Source: Siphlonurus alternatus
Taxonomy: Eukaryota > Arthropoda > Insecta > Ephemeroptera > Siphlonuridae
Direction of reading: 5' to 3'
Assembly: GCA_949825025.1 (NCBI GenBank)
Contig: OX463786.1
Location: forward strand, 14,221,309-14,285,308
DNA length: 64,000 bases
Shown here: positions 17,126 to 28,952 of the stretch, one piece after another
Layout: every line of letters begins with the position of its first letter
How positions within the stretch are numbered: position 1 is the stretch's first letter
Made by a program: the position numbers and the translations under genes
The notes under the pieces: generated by a model
What the model saw: the letters and a program-made list of their open reading frames with translations, nothing else
What the model was told of the DNA's origin: nothing
Database searches by the model: none

Positions 17126-17792
17126 ATGTCCGACTGTTTTGTGTTCATTCTGTGCGGTGTTAACGTAACTTTTACCATCCTACTGCTTGCTCTATTGATT
17201 CTTATGGGAGTGAAGAAAGCTGGTGATTATGTGGCCTTCATCCCATTGTGTGTGTTTATTGTTCTTATGGCTACAGTAACAACAATTCATATTGTTAATA
17301 ATCCGCCCAGATTGATCTTTAATTCTGGATTAAAGCGACAGAAAATAGTAAGTACAAAAATTAGGATTAACAGTTTATAATACTTTATAATAAACACTTT
17401 TTTTAAAAAGAAAATTTGTTTAAAATCATTTTTAAAGTTTTCCTTCTGCCATTTTCAATCGATGATCTGCATGGATTATTTTTTATTGAATATTCATTAA
17501 ATACCAGATATACTTCGAGTTGTGTACTTTTTTGTTGATTTTTTTTTTTCCTTTTTTAATCCTCCAAACATTGCACTTTTAAACTCATGCTGTAAAAAGT
17601 TATGATGTCATATAGGGTCATGAAAAACTGAATAAGAATTAACGTTGCTATCTCCTGCCCTAAGGAGAATTTTCATTTTTTTCTTGCTTCTTGATACAAG
17701 CCTGCATGCTCTTACTTGTTAGAGTTACGTAATAATGCTTTCTTTCACAGGACATATCTCCAGAATCACCTGTAAGGCTGGTATCAGCTTGA
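17126..17792 (+). CDS. Two-segment membrane protein (cluster gene 4)
   Basis: Exons 17126..17347 and 17751..17792 are joined by a phase-0 intron (AAAATA|GTAAGT, TTCACAG|GAC), giving 87 residues. Two hydrophobic segments (about 4-27 and 34-56) are separated by a very short KKAGDY loop. The second exon is only 13 codons (DISPESPVRLVSA). The membrane exon is clearly paralogous to that of gene 5: both start MS, have FIL..(V/I)N in the first segment, a KK.G loop, and IP.C.FI in the second. No acceptor-like site sits just upstream, unlike in genes 2, 3 and 5. Function is unknown. Confidence 0.65.
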
Positions 17793-18089
17793 AACGTCAC
17801 CTCACAAGCAAGGTAACTACAAGCTTACCTACCTATCTAGACATGTCCCTTCATTTTTGCACATCTTAAAGAACCATCCAGGTTTTACTAAATTCTGGGT
17901 CTGTGACTGTAACTTTTGAGCTTTTTTTTAGTAAACAAAATCCAGAATAAAAATATCAGAGACCTCTAGTTGAAAATTTCCGTCTTCAACTTATCCTTTA
18001 CACGTCTAAACCTAATTCTATTACATCTTTTTACCTCAAAAACACATCTTATTTCTTCCTCACTAAAAGTAGGATGAAATAAAATACAA

Positions 18090-18234
18090 TGGCTGGTATT
18101 CACGAAGAGTTAAGGAGCGTTTTAGGCAGAGATATTTTAAGAAGCGTTTTTTATACCCAGGTAACAGGTAAGAAAAACGCTTCTTAAAATATATCTCCCT
18201 AAAACGCTCCTTAACTCTTCGTGAATACCAACCA
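18090..18234. mobile_element. Palindromic MITE (family I)
   Basis: GGCTGGTATTCACGAAGAGT to ACTCTTCGTGAATACCAACC. The arms run through TAAGGAGCGTTTTAGG and AAGAAGCG. The end sequence resembles families B and H (GATTCACGAAG). Confidence 0.85.
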
Positions 18235-18478
18235 TTAATATTTCTAACATTTCATGCTCAATTATACGTAATCTTGTCTTTTTTCATAAAATAAAATAAA
18301 ATCTCTTTTCCTCTAAAATTGTGCAAAATAGGAGGGAATTAGAATAGGAGAGAACTTAATAGCGATTAAAAGATGAAATTTATTTCAACTCGGTACAAAT
18401 GACTGACAGTGAGGTTAGAAAAAATTGTTATTAATAAACTAAATGTTAATATTTTTACAGGTCTCATCGCATTCCAAC

Positions 18479-19682
18479 ATGTCCAACCGCGTCATTTTCA
18501 TTCTAAGCGCGATCAACATCATCTGCCTGGCTTCCTTGGTGGTTCTCTTCTACTTCATGAGCTTCAAGAAATTGGGCGTAGTTTTCGTGGCAGCAATTCC
18601 AATCTGTCTCTTTATCATTGCTTTAGCCTCACTCAAAATGATATATGTCATAAAAAATCTATCACAACATCAGGCAAATTTACGTGATCTGAACTCAAGT
18701 GGCGTAAGTTAATGATCAGTCTGCATGTTACTTTTTGGGGTTGAAAGGAGCTGAATATTTACATAGACATTCATAATAGAGATTTCAACCTCATTTTCTT
18801 AGTTCAGTCGTAATTTTTCCACTTCTGGCTACTTCCGGTGGTAATTTTACATTTGTTGAACTGTACAATACAATTTTTTAATGGCGCTTGCCTATTGTTT
18901 ATATAGTAAAATTTACGTTATTCCCTCTGCATGGAAGAAGCCGGAAGCCCCCCCCCCCTTTGAACTATAATAATTATGTATTTCAGTGCTACAAGGAGAT
19001 ATTAGAATGTGAAAATTTTAGTGGCTTAATTGAAAGAAGGGGGAAAAAATATGGTACTGTGAATTTTTTCAGATTTTTCTGAGACCGGAAACTATTTTTA
19101 AAAAAAAATATTGAAAGTCTATTTTGATGACGTCACGGGCGGCTCTTCTCTAATATCTCATTGTAGCACTTTTACTAAAAATCTCTCTTTTAAATTTTTA
19201 AACAGAGTTACAAACAGGATATTAAAAAACTTCTCACTTTCGGCTACTTCCGGAGTGAATATAAAATTAATTTGACTGTAATTCTGTCTCAGGTTACTGC
19301 AGTTGATCCACCTGTAAAGTACGGTCCTTCGTCCTGGCGTCCTTCCATATTAAAAACTGGAAAAGTGACGTCACATCCTGCTATGACGTCACTTCTAGTA
19401 GTGACGCCACTTCCTGGGCAATGTCTAGCAGCGAAAGAAGGCGGAAAAATTCAAACTGAACTGAACGAGAGTAAACGTGGAACGAGTGTTGCAGGAATTA
19501 AATTGAATGAAGTTACAGTAGTTAAAAAAAGTGATGATAAGAAATTGAATGAAGTGACAGTATTTAAAGAAAGTGAGGTAGAAAATAAATTGAAAGTAAC
19601 AGCAGTAAAAAAAAATGAGGAAGAAATTAAATTGAATGAAGTGGCAGTAGTTAAAGAAAGTGGTGATAATAAACTACCGTGA
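18479..19682 (+). CDS. Two-segment membrane protein with charged repeat tail (cluster gene 5)
   Basis: Exons 18479..18703 and 19293..19682 (AGTGGC|GTAAGT, GTCTCAG|GTT, phase 0) give 204 residues. The first exon encodes two hydrophobic segments (about 4-27 and 35-60), paralogous to gene 4. The second is a long polar tail with at least four degenerate repeats of 15-20 residues built on KLNEVTVVK(K/E)S, rich in Lys and Glu. Upstream, TTTACAG precedes the membrane exon, so there is an untranslated or short coding exon not located here; the frame stays open upstream to that acceptor. A family A MITE ends about 13 bases before the second acceptor, so the transposon edge probably forms part of the splice signal. 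Function is unknown. Confidence 0.65.
18902..19280. mobile_element. MITE family A copy 8, with a half fold-back element inserted
   Basis: The left end TATAGTAAAATTTACG...GAAGCCGGAAG and the right end CTTTCGGCTACTTCCGG...TTTGACTGTA surround about 165 bp (18985-19150) that match one arm of fold-back family D, including TGACGTCACGGGC. A separate partial family A end lies at 18820-18865. Confidence 0.6.
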
Positions 19683-19758
19683 TCTTTATGTAAAAATTCT
19701 ATATATTAAACATTTCGTACAGTATTTTCTCAAATTCAATGGACATGGCATTTTTTTT

Positions 19759-20025
19759 ATTGCAGAAATGGATAGAGGGTGCAAAGTTATGCCACTCTGA
19801 ATTTTTTCAGATTTTTTAGAGACCGGGAGCTATTTTTAAAAAATTATTGAAAGTCGATTTTATGACGTCACGAGGAGTCTGTCCTTAAGAAAAGGATAGG
19901 CGCTAAACGCCTGTGACGTCATAAAATTGACTTTCAATCATTTTTTAAAAATACTTCCCGCTCTCAAAAAATCTGAAAAAATTCAGAGTAGTATAATTTG
20001 GTACCCTCTATCCATTTCTGCAATA
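19759..20025. mobile_element. Fold-back element family D, copy 2
   Basis: GCAGAAATGGATAGAGGGTGC to TACCCTCTATCCATTTCTGC, with TGACGTCACGAGG and CTGTGACGTCATAAA in the two arms and CCTTAAGAAAAGGATAGG in the centre. Confidence 0.85.
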
Positions 20026-20754
20026 AAAAAATGTCATGCAAATTGTCCATTGTGGCACAATAAATCTTGTAATGTAACTGTTCATAATCAAAACAGAATT
20101 ACAATCACTATGTTTACATGACTACGATTTTTATAGTCTGAGAATGTGTTATAAACGTCATATAAAATAAACGTCAAATTTGTTGCAATCTGTAACTGTT
20201 ATATTGATAGTTACATCATTGAGAGTTTTAAATTTGTGGTTTATGCCTGGGCTGAAAATTATGCAACTTACTGAAGCTATGATATTTTATGTTGACGACA
20301 GATAATATTAAAATTATCAGTTGTTTGTGACAGTAAACAAAACTGTCATATAATCAATGCAAGGAAAACTTTTATGCCCCCAAAACTTATGCAACCATTA
20401 TTGTTACTGTGCTGTAAAAGTTGCATAAATTTAAGGCGCTTCTATTCACCATGCACCAAATATAATAATATAATACGATTAGAGAGAAGGAAGTGTGAAC
20501 AATGACAATGTTCTTTATAATTTCTTTTTATTTATTATTAATTTATATATTTTATAATTCATAATATTCAGAGATTTTTAATTAATATTAATCGCAGTGT
20601 TAATGAACGAAACTTATTTTTTTAGGGACTGATAATTAATATTTTCTTGTAAATATATATACAATGAATAATTAGATTTAGATTAGACAAGTATTGCAAT
20701 GTTTGAATATCGAATACAAGTAATAAAAAATATAGCTTACACAGCAAATATAAT

Positions 20755-20910
20755 GGGTGCGATTCACGAAGCAGTTAGCCAGGTTTATAACCACGTTTAG
20801 CTTAACCACGTTTAACTATACCTGTTTTGCGTGTTAAACCACCTATAGTTAAACGTGGTAAAGCTAAACTTGGTTAGAAACCTGGCTAACTGCTTCGTGA
20901 ATCGCGTCCA
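20755..20910. mobile_element. MITE family B copy 4
   Basis: A near-perfect palindrome of about 155 bp from GGGTGCGATTCACGAAGC to GCTTCGTGAATCGCG, the cleanest copy of this family in the window. Confidence 0.9.
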
Positions 20911-21984
20911 TTATAATTAAAAATTAATGAATATAAAGAATAACAGTTTCATTCTTCACAAACTGCTATAAAGCAATTTTTTGATGAAAAATTTGAATAA
21001 TTTTTTTATAAAATAATTAATAATCCACTAACATATATAAATAATAATTGTTTTGTTCGTTAACATTTACAGCTCTACTTTAAATAATATAAAATAAATG
21101 TCATTTCAAAGTAGGTTTGTAGTATCACTATTGATTTGTCCTGAATAACATTTTAGGTCAATCGATGTACGCTCACTTAGTCTAGCCTCTAATAATTAGC
21201 CACTGTAAAATAGCTTGATGAAGCAATAAAAAACATGGACTAATTATCTCAAGCAACAATCTTTAATATTAATGTTTTATTTAAATTTTATGTAACATTA
21301 AATTAAAATAATATAATTACAATGTTTTGTTTATAGTTATTTTTTTTAAATGTTTCCAAACATTGATACGAATATATTATTATATATTATGTCATGATAA
21401 TTTTTTTTAGTAATTTTCAGAATTACAATTCGTGAAACAAGTTATATTTTTGATAAAAATATTTGTCAATAAAATTCCCAGTAAGAGAGTTATAGTGAAA
21501 GAAAGTATGTTTCTTTTACCATTATTTTACATGCTGAAAATCCCAGCCTGGTAAATAAAAGTAGGTCAGTACGTATATTGCATTATATTGCACTTTGAAA
21601 GATGCAAGCAGGCAAAATGTAGTCAACGAACGTAAAACAATGACTACAACCTTTTTATTTAAATGTGTATAATAATTATAATGTCATTTTCCGTGTAAGT
21701 CCCGCGTTATATATAATACTTTGAATTGCGATTTTTGTTAGAGGTTTAAAAAAAGACAATCCATAATTTGAGGCTCTCTGTCTCCTGCAGTAAAAGAAAA
21801 GTTCTTGCATTTTAGGTTGTCCATCAATCTCTAAAATGGACAACCTTCATTTTGTTTTATCATATTTAGATAGAGGACCTCGAGTTATGTATTGCCAAAT
21901 TTATTTCTTATTTTTTGGACTCTCAGAATGGAAGGGAAAGACGCTGTGACGTCATAGTCATGCGACATCTTTCCTTTTGCTTGC

Positions 21985-22358
21985 GTTAAGGTAGAGATAA
22001 TACGGATCAGCTGGCCCAATGCTAAAAAAATCCCATTCATAAAAATTATGAAAAAAATTTAAAATGTTCTCCTCTACATCCCCTATCAGTAGGTAAAATA
22101 TCAGGTATACAAAAACGAGCTAGTTTTCGAGTAACTTATTTTAAAAGTTCTCTAATTTAACATGGAGAAATGGAACTTCCATGTTAAATTAGTCAACTTT
22201 AAAAATTAATAACTCGAAAACTAGCTCGTTTTTGTACACCTGATATTTTAGCTACTGATAGGGGATGTAGAGGAGAACATTTTAAATTTTTTCATAATTT
22301 TCATGAATGGGATTTTTTAGCATTGGGCCAGCTGATCCGTATTATCTCTACCTTAAGG
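21985..22358. mobile_element. Fold-back element family E, copy 1, nested in another element
   Basis: CTTAAGG-type ends, arms of about 160 bp containing AAAATGTTCTCCTCTACATC and CTATCAGTAGGTAAAATATC, and a short centre around ACATGGAGAAATGG. The outer arm differs from the 34-35 kb copies. Flanking sequences (TAGATAGAGGACCTCGAG and CTCGATATCCTCTCCG) are the two halves of a host element that it split. Confidence 0.75.
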
Positions 22359-22899
22359 ATTCAAAAAAATCTGAAAAAATATTGACAGTACGAAACTCGA
22401 TATCCTCTCCGAATTTGCAATAAAAAAATCCTTTTCCATTGTTATATACATGGCCAGTATAAATTATGCAAAATTTAATATTTTTTTTTTGTTTGCAATA
22501 AAATGTCAGTTGATATTAATTAATATGATTATAAAACATATAAACAATAGTCATTACAACATGCACTCAGCATGGAATACTGAAACGTTTGCTAAAATTA
22601 TGTACGCGTCACTGAATTTAAGAATTTCAAAGCTGTAAATATTATATAATGATAAATATGTCACAGCATGTCTGTTAAAACTGCATACATGCGAGTTTAC
22701 AATTAATGTAAGTGTCACAAGAAAGAATCATTATTTAAATTTTTTTTTCTCTTCCTTGGAAAATTCTAAAAGAGAAAAAAAAACAAAACAATAAATTTCC
22801 ATGCTTGATCCATTTATGGGTTAACAAAAAAATATATATATGTGATGAATTCTTATTTAATGGACAGCCTACGTGAAATTGTATATTGAATTTCATATA

Positions 22900-23108
22900 T
22901 AGTTCAACAAATGTAAGATTGTCACCGAAAATAGAAGGATTAAGGATTCTAACTAAAGTCTAAACAAAAACTCGAAAAATTTGTAGATAGTTTGAAAATA
23001 CCTAATTTAAATCTTTTTACAAAATTTCAGATTCAAAACTGAACTAGAAATTTCAGAAACCTCGTACTTCCGGCTACTTCCGGTGGTAACCTTAACTTTC
23101 TTGAACTA
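22900..23108. mobile_element. MITE family A variant, copy 9
   Basis: TATAGTTCAACAAATGTAAG to CTTTCTTGAACTA, with inner GTACTTCCGGCTACTTCCGG. The outer ends differ from the main subfamily (AGTTCAA instead of CAGTCAAA), so this is a separate subfamily. Confidence 0.6.
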
Positions 23109-23248
23109 ATTATTATATAAATATTTTTGAATAATTTCAATTACTTTTCACGTTGTTAATTTGTTCAGTTTTTATTTGAACCTTTTAAAACCCTTAAAAT
23201 TGAGACGAAAGAAGATGCTTACTATATAGATCATGAAATATATTAATA

Positions 23249-23473
23249 TATAATCAAATTTATGTAACATTACTGCCAGAAGTAGCCGGAAGCGAGAGGT
23301 TTCTGGTCGTTTTTTTCATGTCAGAATAATTAATGAAAATTTAAAAACATGTTGCTATTGTTACTACGTACTCTTCTTAATAAACCTGTCGTCAAATTTT
23401 TAAATCCGAATAAGGTCAGAAACCACTCACTTCTGGGTACTTCCAGCTAGAATTTTAAATTAATTTAACTGTA
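23249..23473. mobile_element. MITE family A copy 10
   Basis: ATAATCAAATTTATG to TTAATTTAACTGTA, with inner CAGAAGTAGCCGGAAGCG and CACTTCTGGGTACTTCC. Diverged. Confidence 0.65.
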
Positions 23474-23604
23474 CTTTGTATAATATTAGTACCATTCTTT
23501 ACACACTTGTCTCTTTTTTATTCCAAGTTGCATATAAACGTATTTATGTTAGCATGTTTATAATATATGTTATTATATCAGCAGTTTTATAAATATGTAA
23601 CAAT

Positions 23605-23721
23605 AGTCACGTGGTACATGCTGTTTCTATAAATAAAACCTCTTTCCCCAATGACCAGCATTGTTTCTTATGCCCTCTCGCATTGACTTATCGCAAACTT
23701 GATACAGCTGATCTTGTTCAT
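23605..23721 (+). promoter_or_regulatory. Probable promoter and untranslated first exon of trefoil gene A
   Basis: CACGTG (23608-23613, within GTCACGTGG) is followed by TATAAATA (23628-23635). An exon then ends TGTTCAT|GTAAGTA at 23721. The same order (GTCACGT, TATA, short first exon with GT donor) is found upstream of trefoil genes B and C on the minus strand. The intron to the coding exon would be about 1.28 kb. Confidence 0.55.
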
Positions 23722-23809
23722 GTAAGTACATTTTTATACTGCATGTACGTGTACAGTACATACTTAAGTGCTTTCTTTTAACGAGGTCTTATTATCTCTC
23801 AAGAATTTT

Positions 23810-24149
23810 TTTATGGTAATGAATAGAGGGCACCAAATTATGATACTCTGATTTTTTTTCAGATTTTTTAGAGCCCGAAAAGTATTGCTAAAAACTTAAA
23901 AAAAAAATATTCAAACTTTATAGAGGTTTGAACTCTTCCGCTTCTTTTAGCCCGAATAATACAGTTGGATAAAAATCTTTTAATGGAGACTTGAAGTGAT
24001 ACCTTAGTGACCTATTGACGTCTCCTTCTGTATAATTTCAGTAATTATTTTTTAAAAAAAGCTCCTGATGCAGGCTTTAAAAAAATCTTAGAAATATCAG
24101 AGTAGCATAATCCGCATGGTACCCTCTATAATTCATTTCTACCAAAAAA
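23810..24149. mobile_element. Fold-back element family D, copy 3
   Basis: GAATAGAGGGCACCAAATTATG on the left matches the inverse of CATGGTACCCTCTATAATTC on the right. It is diverged and lies in the first intron of trefoil gene A. Confidence 0.6.
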
Positions 24150-25034
24150 TAATTAAATAATAAAAAATATCAGGTCGATACTCTATTATTTTGCCGTGAG
24201 ATTTTCATAAAAGAACATGTTGATGTTATTAAAAATTTTGTATCTATATAGAGACTATCTAACCACTAGATTGCAGTAGCTCCAACATATATTACAATAA
24301 ATAACACTGGCTCTGGAATGTGTTCATTCTAATCACACAAAAAAATTAAAGTCCGAATAATGTGATAATCATATGTGTATACTGTTCAAACGTAAGAAAT
24401 ATCAAGAATATTTTAAATAATTTTTTTTTTAATAATTTGCATAATTTCATAGCAAAATGATTCATAAAAATTGATGGTAAAAATTTATTTACTAACAGAA
24501 TTTTACTATATTATATAAATAAAAGTATTATTATTAGTTTGCACTGCTTTGCAGCCTAATATACAGTATGCAAGTATTGCAGTCTGTTAATTTGTTGAAA
24601 AAAATTATAATCTTAATCTTATTATTCATTAGCAAGCAAAAAAAAAAATCCTTTCATATTTTTATTATGATATCACTTTAACGTTAAAAAAAAGTAGCAA
24701 TTCCCCAGGCGGATTGAGTAGCGAATAACAAAAAAATTAAATAATATTCCTACCATTACCAAGGATTTTTTTTTTGACACACGCTTAACCAAAGGGAGAC
24801 AACCCTCTATTTTAAATCACATGTTAAAAAAGAAAAAAAAAAAAAAAAAAAACGAACGAACGAACGAACTAATTTATTTTGTGGACTAACTAAAAATTAT
24901 GAATTTTTTCAGAATTTTTGTTTTCTAGCAGCATTTCACACTTTTTTCCCGCCCCTTTAATTATAAAAGGTTTAATTATTAATTTCTTATTTTTCCAGAC
25001 TTTACAACGACCTCCCTGTTCTCCATCATCCACC

Positions 25035-25613
25035 ATGCAGGTCATCTCCTTGCTGCTGCTGGTGGGCGTGTCTCTCGCTGGATCGTCACATGATCGCCAC
25101 GCCCCCTTCGAGCCGCCCGATGCAAACAACCACGTGCTCAATATCGTCGATGTTTTGAACGAAAATGTGAAATCTCTTTGTTATATAAGAAATGATCGTT
25201 TTAATGACTATTTGTACGCAGGTAGTTGGTTTCATAAAGATACTCATGGTCGAAAAGTTTACTTATGGGGGGAAGGAACAAGAGATAATGGTAGTGAATG
25301 GCAATTTACAAAAGTTGATACTGATAATTTCTATATTCAAAATCCTTACTATTATAATGAATATTTAACATCATCAGGTAATAGACTTAGAACAAATTCT
25401 GATCATCTTAATACTACATGGACGGTAGAAATATGCTCAAAAAATTTAGTCAAAATTAGTGTGAACAGAGAAAAATATTTGGGGGTATATAAAATAGGTT
25501 ATCCTCGTCGTCAGGTTGGTTTAGAGACTTTGGAATATTGGTTAAATCAGCATTCTTCTGAAAATTATACAATTTTACCAGAAATATGGAAACTGTTTTG
25601 TCGTAAAGCTTAA
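25035..25613 (+). CDS. Secreted beta-trefoil-like protein A
   Basis: A single coding exon (acceptor TTTTTCCAG at 24998) encodes 192 residues. ATG 25035 was chosen because MQVISLLLLVGVSLAG is a clear signal peptide and matches the start of paralogues B and C. The mature part has three roughly repeated blocks with Y-YL and W patterns (YLYAGSW, WQFTKV, FYIQNPYYYNEYL, YLGVY, GLETLEYW). These resemble the beta-trefoil repeats of insect 30K-type haemolymph lipoproteins and lectin-like proteins, an inference from pattern only. Cys residues near the start of the domain (SLCYIRN) and at the C-terminus (FCRKA) match B and C. The RSKR cleavage site of B and C is absent. AATAAA is at 25824-25829. A half copy of a transposon lies in the 3' UTR. 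It converges with gene B. Confidence 0.8.
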   Translation: MQVISLLLLVGVSLAGSSHDRHAPFEPPDANNHVLNIVDVLNENVKSLCYIRNDRFNDYLYAGSWFHKDTHGRKVYLWGEGTRDNGSEWQFTKVDTDNFYIQNPYYYNEYLTSSGNRLRTNSDHLNTTWTVEICSKNLVKISVNREKYLGVYKIGYPRRQVGLETLEYWLNQHSSENYTILPEIWKLFCRKA

Positions 25614-25652
25614 TACGTGCTTATAATATTGTAAATAGTTTTTTATGTGAAA

Positions 25653-25775
25653 ATCAAAGTCTTCTGCTCCTTGTTATTAAACAGAGTATTGTTGTGTAAT
25701 GTCTGTCGCGTGAAGGGAAAAACATGGGACGGTTGTTGATTTACAAGTTAACTTATGGAAAATGACCGTTAATTA
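25653..25775. mobile_element. Half copy of the 282-bp element G, in the 3' UTR of trefoil gene A
   Basis: CAAAGTCTTCTGCTC and the following sequence through ACATGGGACGGTTGTTGATT match the inverse of the right arm of the element at 35581-35862. The other arm is missing. It sits between the stop codon and the poly(A) signal, so it is probably part of the transcript. Confidence 0.7.
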
Positions 25776-25994
25776 TGAAGTTGAAATATTTTATATACTT
25801 TTGTTGTGTAACGTAGTAACAAAAATAAAGAATGTTGTGTTATGAAAAATGTTTATTTATTTCGTGTTAGTAATATTTATTATATTAAGTGAAGATTCTA
25901 TAGGTACTTTGCCTTTTTTTTTTTTTTTTTACAATAATTCAATATTTAATATTACAAATAAAAGCTTATAATTTATTAATTATAAAAAAATATA

Positions 25995-26151
25995 ATGGGT
26001 GCGGTTCACAAAGAAGTTAGTCAGGTTTCTAACCACGTTTAGCTTAACCACGTTTAAATATACCGGGTTTACGTGTTAAACCACCTAGTTAAACGTGGTT
26101 AAGTTAAACTTGGTTAGAAACCTGACTAACTGCTTCGTGAATCGCACCCAA
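25995..26151. mobile_element. MITE family B copy 5
   Basis: A palindrome from TGGGTGCGGTTCACAAAG to GCTTCGTGAATCGCACCCA between convergent trefoil genes A and B. The remaining 26.2-27.0 kb is AT-rich with nothing recognised. Confidence 0.85.
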
Positions 26152-27022
26152 TAATATAGATTACAAAATCTTGTTAACACCTCAATGAGCTGAAGAGAGA
26201 GAAGGATTTTTTTCATATTTATTTAATGTATAGAAAATTAAAGAAACATAAAAACAACTATAATTTTTGGGTTTTGAAACGAATAAAGTATCATGATTAT
26301 TATGATTAATAAGCAATACTATATTAATATAATAAAATAAATATATCTATATTTATATATAATATATTATAATACATGTTCAGTAATATTATCTAGTTAT
26401 GCGATTATTTTCTCTTGTATAATGCTGTACTCTCGACTATAATACTATAATTAAAATCTGTATTCCATATCCATAATTATTTTTATAACATTTCAAGTTT
26501 AATCTCTTTTTTTTCATTTCAACCAAAGAAAAGACATAAAGTATATATACTTTTAGGAGACTAAAGTAGATAAAACATTATATATTAATCTATATATTGT
26601 ATATAGTGTGTGTAACTGTGTAAAAGTTAATATTATAATGTATTTAATTATTATAAATAATGTTTAGTATAGATACAATAACTTTAAAACTATTATTAAA
26701 ATTAGTTTAAAAACATACTTTCAATTTTTTCTTATAAATTCTGTAAAATTCAGCAAGGTTATATTTGAACAAAAGCAAATATGTTTGCAATTATTTATTT
26801 GGCTTCAAATATGGAATACAATAATTATTGCTGTATTTATTTCAACAAAGGTTACATACCACAGTATTAGAAGTATAATGAGGCGGGTGTATAGCAAGCA
26901 AGGCACTCAAAGCACCATATTGTGTCTGCTAACCTACAAATTTATACTAATGCTACAAACAAAGCTTGAGTAAAAAAATTATTAACTAACCATTTTTAAC
27001 ATTTTTCTTAAACTATTTACAG

Positions 27023-27703
27023 CTAAACGCTGCAAGAGAGTTGCCACACATCTGGGCTAATACCACTAGTATTTTGTGCCGTCCAATGTGTCAAATTCCC
27101 TATTCCCAAAAAACGACGGTAATTGAATGAATTCTTCGCTCCCAAATAATTAAGAACCCCAGCATCCCAATTTGAATTCCAATAACTAAATCTGATTCCA
27201 ATTCTGACCATATTATTATTAGAGCCATATGATTCTACATTCCAGAAATTGGTATAAGGTGGGTTGTACGATTTTGTAAACACATCGTACACACCAAGAG
27301 TTCGAGCTTGGCTTGTTATAAGATACTCGTCGTAGTAGTAAGGATTTTGGATATAAAATTTGCCAGGACTATATTTTGTAAATTTCCAATCAAAAGTATC
27401 ATCATCTTTTGTACCTCCCGACCACGTGTAAACACTACGGTAACCATAAAGATCGCGGCCAATAAAGCGGTGAGCCCAGCTTCCTGCGTACATGTACTCG
27501 TTATATAGAACATTCCTTATATTGCAACGTGCAATGCCTCTTCTGTTCAAATCATCGAGGACGTCCCGTTTACTACGCGAAAGCACGTGGTCGCTTGCGG
27601 ACGGTTGTTGGGTCAGCTCGAGGGGGGCGTGGCGATCTTGTGACGACGGTCCAGCGAGGATCGTGGACACCAGCAGCAGCAAGGAGAGGCCGATGACCTG
27701 CAT
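27023..27703 (-). CDS. Secreted pre-pro beta-trefoil-like protein B
   Basis: The single coding exon encodes 226 residues. The start was placed at the ATG before MQVIGLSLLLLVSTILAG, a signal peptide nearly identical to that of gene C. A pro-region follows (QDRHAPLELTQQPSASDHV) and ends in RSKR, a furin-type site, before DVLDDLN. The mature domain carries one Cys near its start (ARCNIRN) and one at its end (LSCSV), which probably pair, and the family pattern YMYAGSW, FYIQNPYYYDEYL, YLGAK, and LTHW. It is longer than C because of a loop insertion around FTKSYNPPYTNF. N-glycosylation sequons are present (NLT, NTS). The promoter is at about 28930. Role unknown; a secreted haemolymph or immune lectin-like function is one inference. 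Confidence 0.8.
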   Translation of the reverse strand: MQVIGLSLLLLVSTILAGPSSQDRHAPLELTQQPSASDHVLSRSKRDVLDDLNRRGIARCNIRNVLYNEYMYAGSWAHRFIGRDLYGYRSVYTWSGGTKDDDTFDWKFTKYSPGKFYIQNPYYYDEYLITSQARTLGVYDVFTKSYNPPYTNFWNVESYGSNNNMVRIGIRFSYWNSNWDAGVLNYLGAKNSFNYRRFLGIGNLTHWTAQNTSGISPDVWQLSCSV

Positions 27704-28848
27704 GGTGGCTGATGGAGAACTGTAGGGCTGGAAAAGTATAGAGAAGGAATTATTACATGTCAATGGATTTTTCAGATTAGAATATAGAAGTGATATGAAC
27801 CCTGTGAATCACTTGAAAACAGGATTGTATATAATATAAAATATATATTCTAGTTGATTAAACTCATATCTCATATATAATTAAAATTAAGGCATTTCAT
27901 ATTATAGTTGACAAATGAAAAAAATAATATATTTTTTATGTTATTTGTATTGTGTGTCGTGAAATTTTGAAGGAGTATTCAAAAGCTCCATTTTAGAAAA
28001 GACTTGCTCCAATGCAGCAACCGTAAAAAATGGAAAATATTATTAAACTTATGATTAAAAAATTAAGGTTGGCTAATTTGTTGGCATATTATATTATTGC
28101 AAAAACAAAATGCTATTTTTTATTTTTTTTTCTTAATTATTACTTGCATGTATTCTTGTTTTAATATTATGGTTGCTATTGTTGATTGTGTCTAAGCTTT
28201 CTATTATTTTTTTATATTGACGTAATCCATGTTGTACTTGTATAACCAGTGGTTGAATAAAAATGAAATGAAATGAAATCTAGAATAATCTAGACATTCA
28301 AGCAATCTAATATCTCTAGTTGAAAATGAATCAAACAATTATATTGGAAGATGAACATTCTGAATAATACCTAGGTAATGCGAACTTTTAATTATGCAGC
28401 TTGAACTATATCGTAAATATTATTTGCCATATACATGTTTATTATAAATATGACAAGAAATTACATTTTCTATAAAATTTCTCTATTTAATTTTTATGCT
28501 AAATTTATTGCAAATTTATATCATTAATATTATTATAATATATATTATAACAGTATTAAAATTCACTGTCTTGTTTTACATAATTTGGCAGTACGTATCA
28601 TACTATATTAAATTGATATCATAACACGCGATATCCGATGTAATATCAAAAATACAACAGCTCTAAAATACGATTATTTTTATTTTTAAGAACTTCAACT
28701 CCCAAGTATTTTTCAGGAACGCATTAAATATCGTCTTTGCTTAGTTCTTCATAAGAATTTGATAATTTAAGTGTTTTGTAATTGCTTTGTGAATGCCCTT
28801 TAAAATATACTAGATATAGAGGTAGAGGTAGCCTGATTTTCTACTCAC

Positions 28849-28952
28849 CCAAATATTTATGGACGACAGTAACCGATGAGAAAGTGTGAGTGAGACGTGT
28901 GTGAAGAAACGGATGAGAGGGTGCTGATTTTTATACCAAGTGAGTACGTGAC
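28849..28952 (-). promoter_or_regulatory. Probable promoter and first exon of trefoil gene B
   Basis: On the minus strand, GTCACGTA (28945-28952) is followed by TATAAAAA (28928-28935). An untranslated exon then ends at 28849 with donor GG|GTGAGT. The minus-strand sequence upstream of the box, TTTTTCCTTGTCACGT, matches TTTTTCCTCGTCACGT of gene C. Confidence 0.6.

Larger units (their letters stand above)
20030..23570. other. Intergenic stretch filled with transposon copies
   Basis: No gene is supported between cluster gene 5 and the promoter of the first trefoil gene. It contains family B (20755-20910), family E (21985-22358, itself inside another element at about 21868-22423), and two family A relatives (22900-23108 and 23249-23473). 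The rest is AT-rich and unremarkable. Confidence 0.6.

Noticed and set aside
27308..27725. Plus-strand open frames over trefoil gene B
   Set aside because: They lie antisense to a well-supported coding exon with a signal peptide and paralogues.
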